From the NCBI GenBank assembly GCA_934569045.1, contig CAKTJX010000028.1, positions 1 through 33,935 of the forward strand: a DNA stretch of 33,935 nucleotides, in the 5' to 3' direction. Every line of letters begins with the position of its first letter. The stretch's first letter is position 1. A program made the translations under genes and the position numbers. The notes under the pieces were generated by a model, which did not search any database, had not been told where the DNA came from, and saw only the letters and a list, made by a program, of their open reading frames with translations. This DNA is from an uncultured Oscillospiraceae bacterium. GTDB lineage: Bacteria > Bacillota > Clostridia > Oscillospirales > Oscillospiraceae. Positions 32,486 to 33,935 of this stretch are shown here, in pieces.

Positions 32486-33368
32486 GAAAACAGAAACCGG
32501 GAGAATCATCCGCTCCCTCAGCGGCTTTTATGATGTGCAGCTGCCGGACGGGGTGCTGACCTGCAAGGCCCGGGGCATCCTGCGCAAGGAGGGCCAGTCC
32601 CCTCTGACGGGGGATCTGGCCGAGGTGACTCGGCAGGGGAGCAAGGGCATGGTGGAGCGGATTCTGCCCAGAAAAAACAGCTTTGTCCGGCCGGCAGTGG
32701 CCAATGTGGATGCGCTGGTGATTTTCGCCGCCAACGTCAACCCCATTACGGAGCCCTTCCTTATTGACCGGGTGACGGCCATCGCGGGCAACAAGGGCGT
32801 GGAGAGCATCCTCTGCGTCAACAAAACAGACCTGGACCGGGCGGAGAACCTTTGCGGCATCTACAGCCGAGCAGGCTTTCGGGTGATTCCAACCAGTGCC
32901 CAGACGGGTTCCGGCGTGGAGGAGCTGCGGCAGGCCCTTCAGGGAAAACTCACTGCCTTTACGGGAAATTCCGGTGTGGGCAAGAGCAGCATCCTCAACA
33001 GGCTCTGTCCCCAGCTGGCTCTGCCCACGGGGGAGGTCTCCGAGAAGCTGGGCCGGGGCCGGCACACCACCCGCCATGTGGAGCTCTTCGCCCTGGACCC
33101 GGAGACCTTCGTCATGGACACGCCAGGCTTTTCCTCCTTTGACACGGACCAGATGGACGTGATCTTAAAGGAAAACCTGCAATACGCCTTCCCGGACTTC
33201 GGGTCCTATTTGGGCCAGTGCCAGTTTCACGACTGCTCCCACCGCCGAGAACCCGGCTGCGCCGTCCGCGCCGCCGCGGAGACCGGGGCCATCGAGCCCA
33301 GCCGGTACGACAGCTATTTAAGGCTCTATGAAAAGGCCGCGCAGTATAAAGAGTGGGAACACAAATAA
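32478..33368 (+). CDS. rsgA: Ribosome small-subunit GTPase RsgA
   Basis: A 296-aa circularly permuted GTPase that checks late 30S maturation. It has an N-terminal OB fold (GRIIRSLSGFYDVQLPDG), G4 CVNKTDL before G1 FTGNSGVGKSSILN (the permuted order), G3 DTPGFSSF, then a zinc-binding C-terminal domain with CQFHDCSHRREPGC. A TTG one codon upstream (32475) is possible; ATG 32478 is preferred. It follows prkC as in Bacillus, where rpe comes next; here the cluster ends, with a repeat and a terminator after it. Confidence 0.95.
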   Translation: MAEKTETGRIIRSLSGFYDVQLPDGVLTCKARGILRKEGQSPLTGDLAEVTRQGSKGMVERILPRKNSFVRPAVANVDALVIFAANVNPITEPFLIDRVTAIAGNKGVESILCVNKTDLDRAENLCGIYSRAGFRVIPTSAQTGSGVEELRQALQGKLTAFTGNSGVGKSSILNRLCPQLALPTGEVSEKLGRGRHTTRHVELFALDPETFVMDTPGFSSFDTDQMDVILKENLQYAFPDFGSYLGQCQFHDCSHRREPGCAVRAAAETGAIEPSRYDSYLRLYEKAAQYKEWEHK

Positions 33369-33435
33369 TATGAATCAAGGGCCGGGGATTTGTTGGCCTG
33401 TTCATGCAAAAACTTTGCTGTTACCTTGGCTGAAA

Positions 33436-33538
33436 GCCCTGTCCGCGTTTAGGCTGGGTCCCTCCGGGGGCCCCTTTCTTGTCCCGCCAAGAAGCTCCCC
33501 GCCGGAGGCACCCAGCCGAAACACGGACAGGGCCCCGT
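33436..33538. repeat. Dispersed foldback repeat, family B, copy 2 (inverted)
   Basis: The reverse complement of 9558-9660 with about 8 differences over 103 bp. It lies 68 bp after the rsgA stop. The same self-complementary arms (GCTGGGTCCCTCCGG and CCGGAGGCACCCAGC) are kept. Flanking similarity to copy 1 extends further, including CTGTTCATGCAAAAA (33400-33414). The gap 33369-33630 has no gene. Confidence 0.85.
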
Positions 33539-33630
33539 TCGATAGATGAAAAGAAAAGTTTTGGCGCGTGCAAGCTACTACGATACTCAAAAGCTTTAAA
33601 TTGTTCAGACTCTGATTCGCATAAATAAAG

Positions 33631-33678
33631 AAAAAACGGAACCGGCAGGACGGGGAAAGTCCTGCCGATTCCGTTTTC
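33631..33678 (+). terminator. Intrinsic terminator after the rsgA cluster
   Basis: ACGGAACCGGCAGGAC (33636-33651) pairs with GTCCTGCCGATTCCGT (33659-33674) around GGGGAAA. TTTTC follows on the plus strand and six A's precede it, so it could act in both directions. It closes the long housekeeping transcript. Confidence 0.88.
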
Positions 33679-33772
33679 TATCGCAGGGATGTCTCTGGGA
33701 AGGAAACAGCTGCTTTTCTCCCGAATGACCAAATTTCATTCCGAATTTTTGTAAAAGTTTCTGAAAAAATGC

Positions 33773-33801
33773 TTGACAAAGCGGGAAAGGAATGGTATCA
33801 T
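33773..33801 (+). promoter_or_regulatory. Strong promoter of a transcript leaving the window
   Basis: TTGACA (33773-33778), 17 bp, TATCAT (33796-33801), behind an AT-rich upstream stretch (33728-33770) that may act as an UP element. The start is expected near 33806-33808. Confidence 0.85.
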
Positions 33802-33805
33802 ATCT

Positions 33806-33935
33806 GAGCATGTGCGGGGAAACTGCGCACAGCAATGCGATGATGCAGGAGATTGCGTCGAAAGGCGGTAACTTCTGCGGAGTATGTCCGGTCATCGGGC
33901 GGCTGAACTGCTTCTGTTTCGCTGGCGTATATCGC
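33806..33935 (+). promoter_or_regulatory. Structured 5' leader RNA, cut by window edge
   Basis: At least 128 nt without a convincing ORF. It has successive stems: TGTGCG/CGCACA (33811-33816 with 33826-33831), GCAAT/ATTGC (33832-33836 with 33852-33856) and GTCCG/CGGGC (33886-33890 with 33896-33900). The strong promoter and long structured leader suggest a cis-regulatory RNA, possibly the leader of a ribosomal-protein operon. I cannot match it firmly to a family and the downstream gene is outside the window. Confidence 0.4.

Noticed and set aside
33806..33935. T-box, TPP, FMN, SAM, glycine or cobalamin riboswitch
   Set aside because: None of their hallmark sequences (for example GGTGGTACCGCG or CTGAGA) is present in the visible part; left as an unassigned leader.

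Overview
The window is chromosomal DNA from a GC-rich Firmicute of the class Clostridia, most likely an Oscillospiraceae/Ruminococcaceae-type gut anaerobe. This rests on the gene order yicC-remA-gmk-rpoZ-priA-def-fmt-rsmB-rlmN-stp-prkC-rsgA, on cdaA-cdaR, on Firmicute-type genes such as remA and a PASTA kinase, and on Shine-Dalgarno sites of the AGGAGG type before nearly every gene. The genus cannot be fixed from the sequence alone.

Layout. 1-192: the 3' end of a 5S rRNA, tRNA-Asn(GTT) and a terminator, i.e. the end of an rRNA operon. 193-505: non-coding DNA made of palindromes, a long foldback repeat and an inverted copy of the tRNA 3' end. 472-1856 (minus): a methyltransferase and a GNAT acetyltransferase. 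1943-2731 (plus): a HAD phosphatase. 2732-2935 (minus): a short independent transcription unit with a consensus promoter, a closed RNA fold, a 29-codon ORF and a terminator. I regard this as the best candidate for something undescribed. 2943-3971 (minus): DAHP synthase. 4048-8692: a lantibiotic-immunity-type ABC transporter (ATPase plus two permeases, minus) divergent from a response regulator and histidine kinase (plus), with CTTAAT boxes at 11/22-bp spacing between them. 8692-9426: a MITE-like foldback, then the minus-strand RNase P RNA gene, whose 3' flank carries five small hairpins at 21-bp spacing before its terminator. 9558-9660: a dispersed foldback repeat. 9777-14774: a second two-component system with a MacB/FtsX-type ABC transporter. 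14862-18817: murD, ispD, ispF, then a DUF3343 protein and a cysteine-desulfurase-like enzyme. 19087-33368: c-di-AMP synthesis (cdaA-cdaR) and the long housekeeping cluster yicC to rsgA. 33436-33538: a second copy of the dispersed foldback, inverted. 33631-33935: a terminator, then a strong promoter and a structured leader RNA running off the window.

How it fits together. Two separate sensor-transporter modules suggest defence against cell-envelope antimicrobials. The murD-ispDF unit supplies peptidoglycan and isoprenoid precursors. CdaA/CdaR and the Stp/PrkC pair are envelope-linked signalling systems. Def, Fmt, RsmB, RlmN and RsgA serve translation initiation and ribosome maturation. The core genes are ordinary. 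The unusual content lies in the intergenic DNA: at least three foldback families, the hairpin array beside rnpB, the small RNA unit next to DAHP synthase, and regulatory hairpins upstream of the DUF3343 pair and the FtsX-type transporter.
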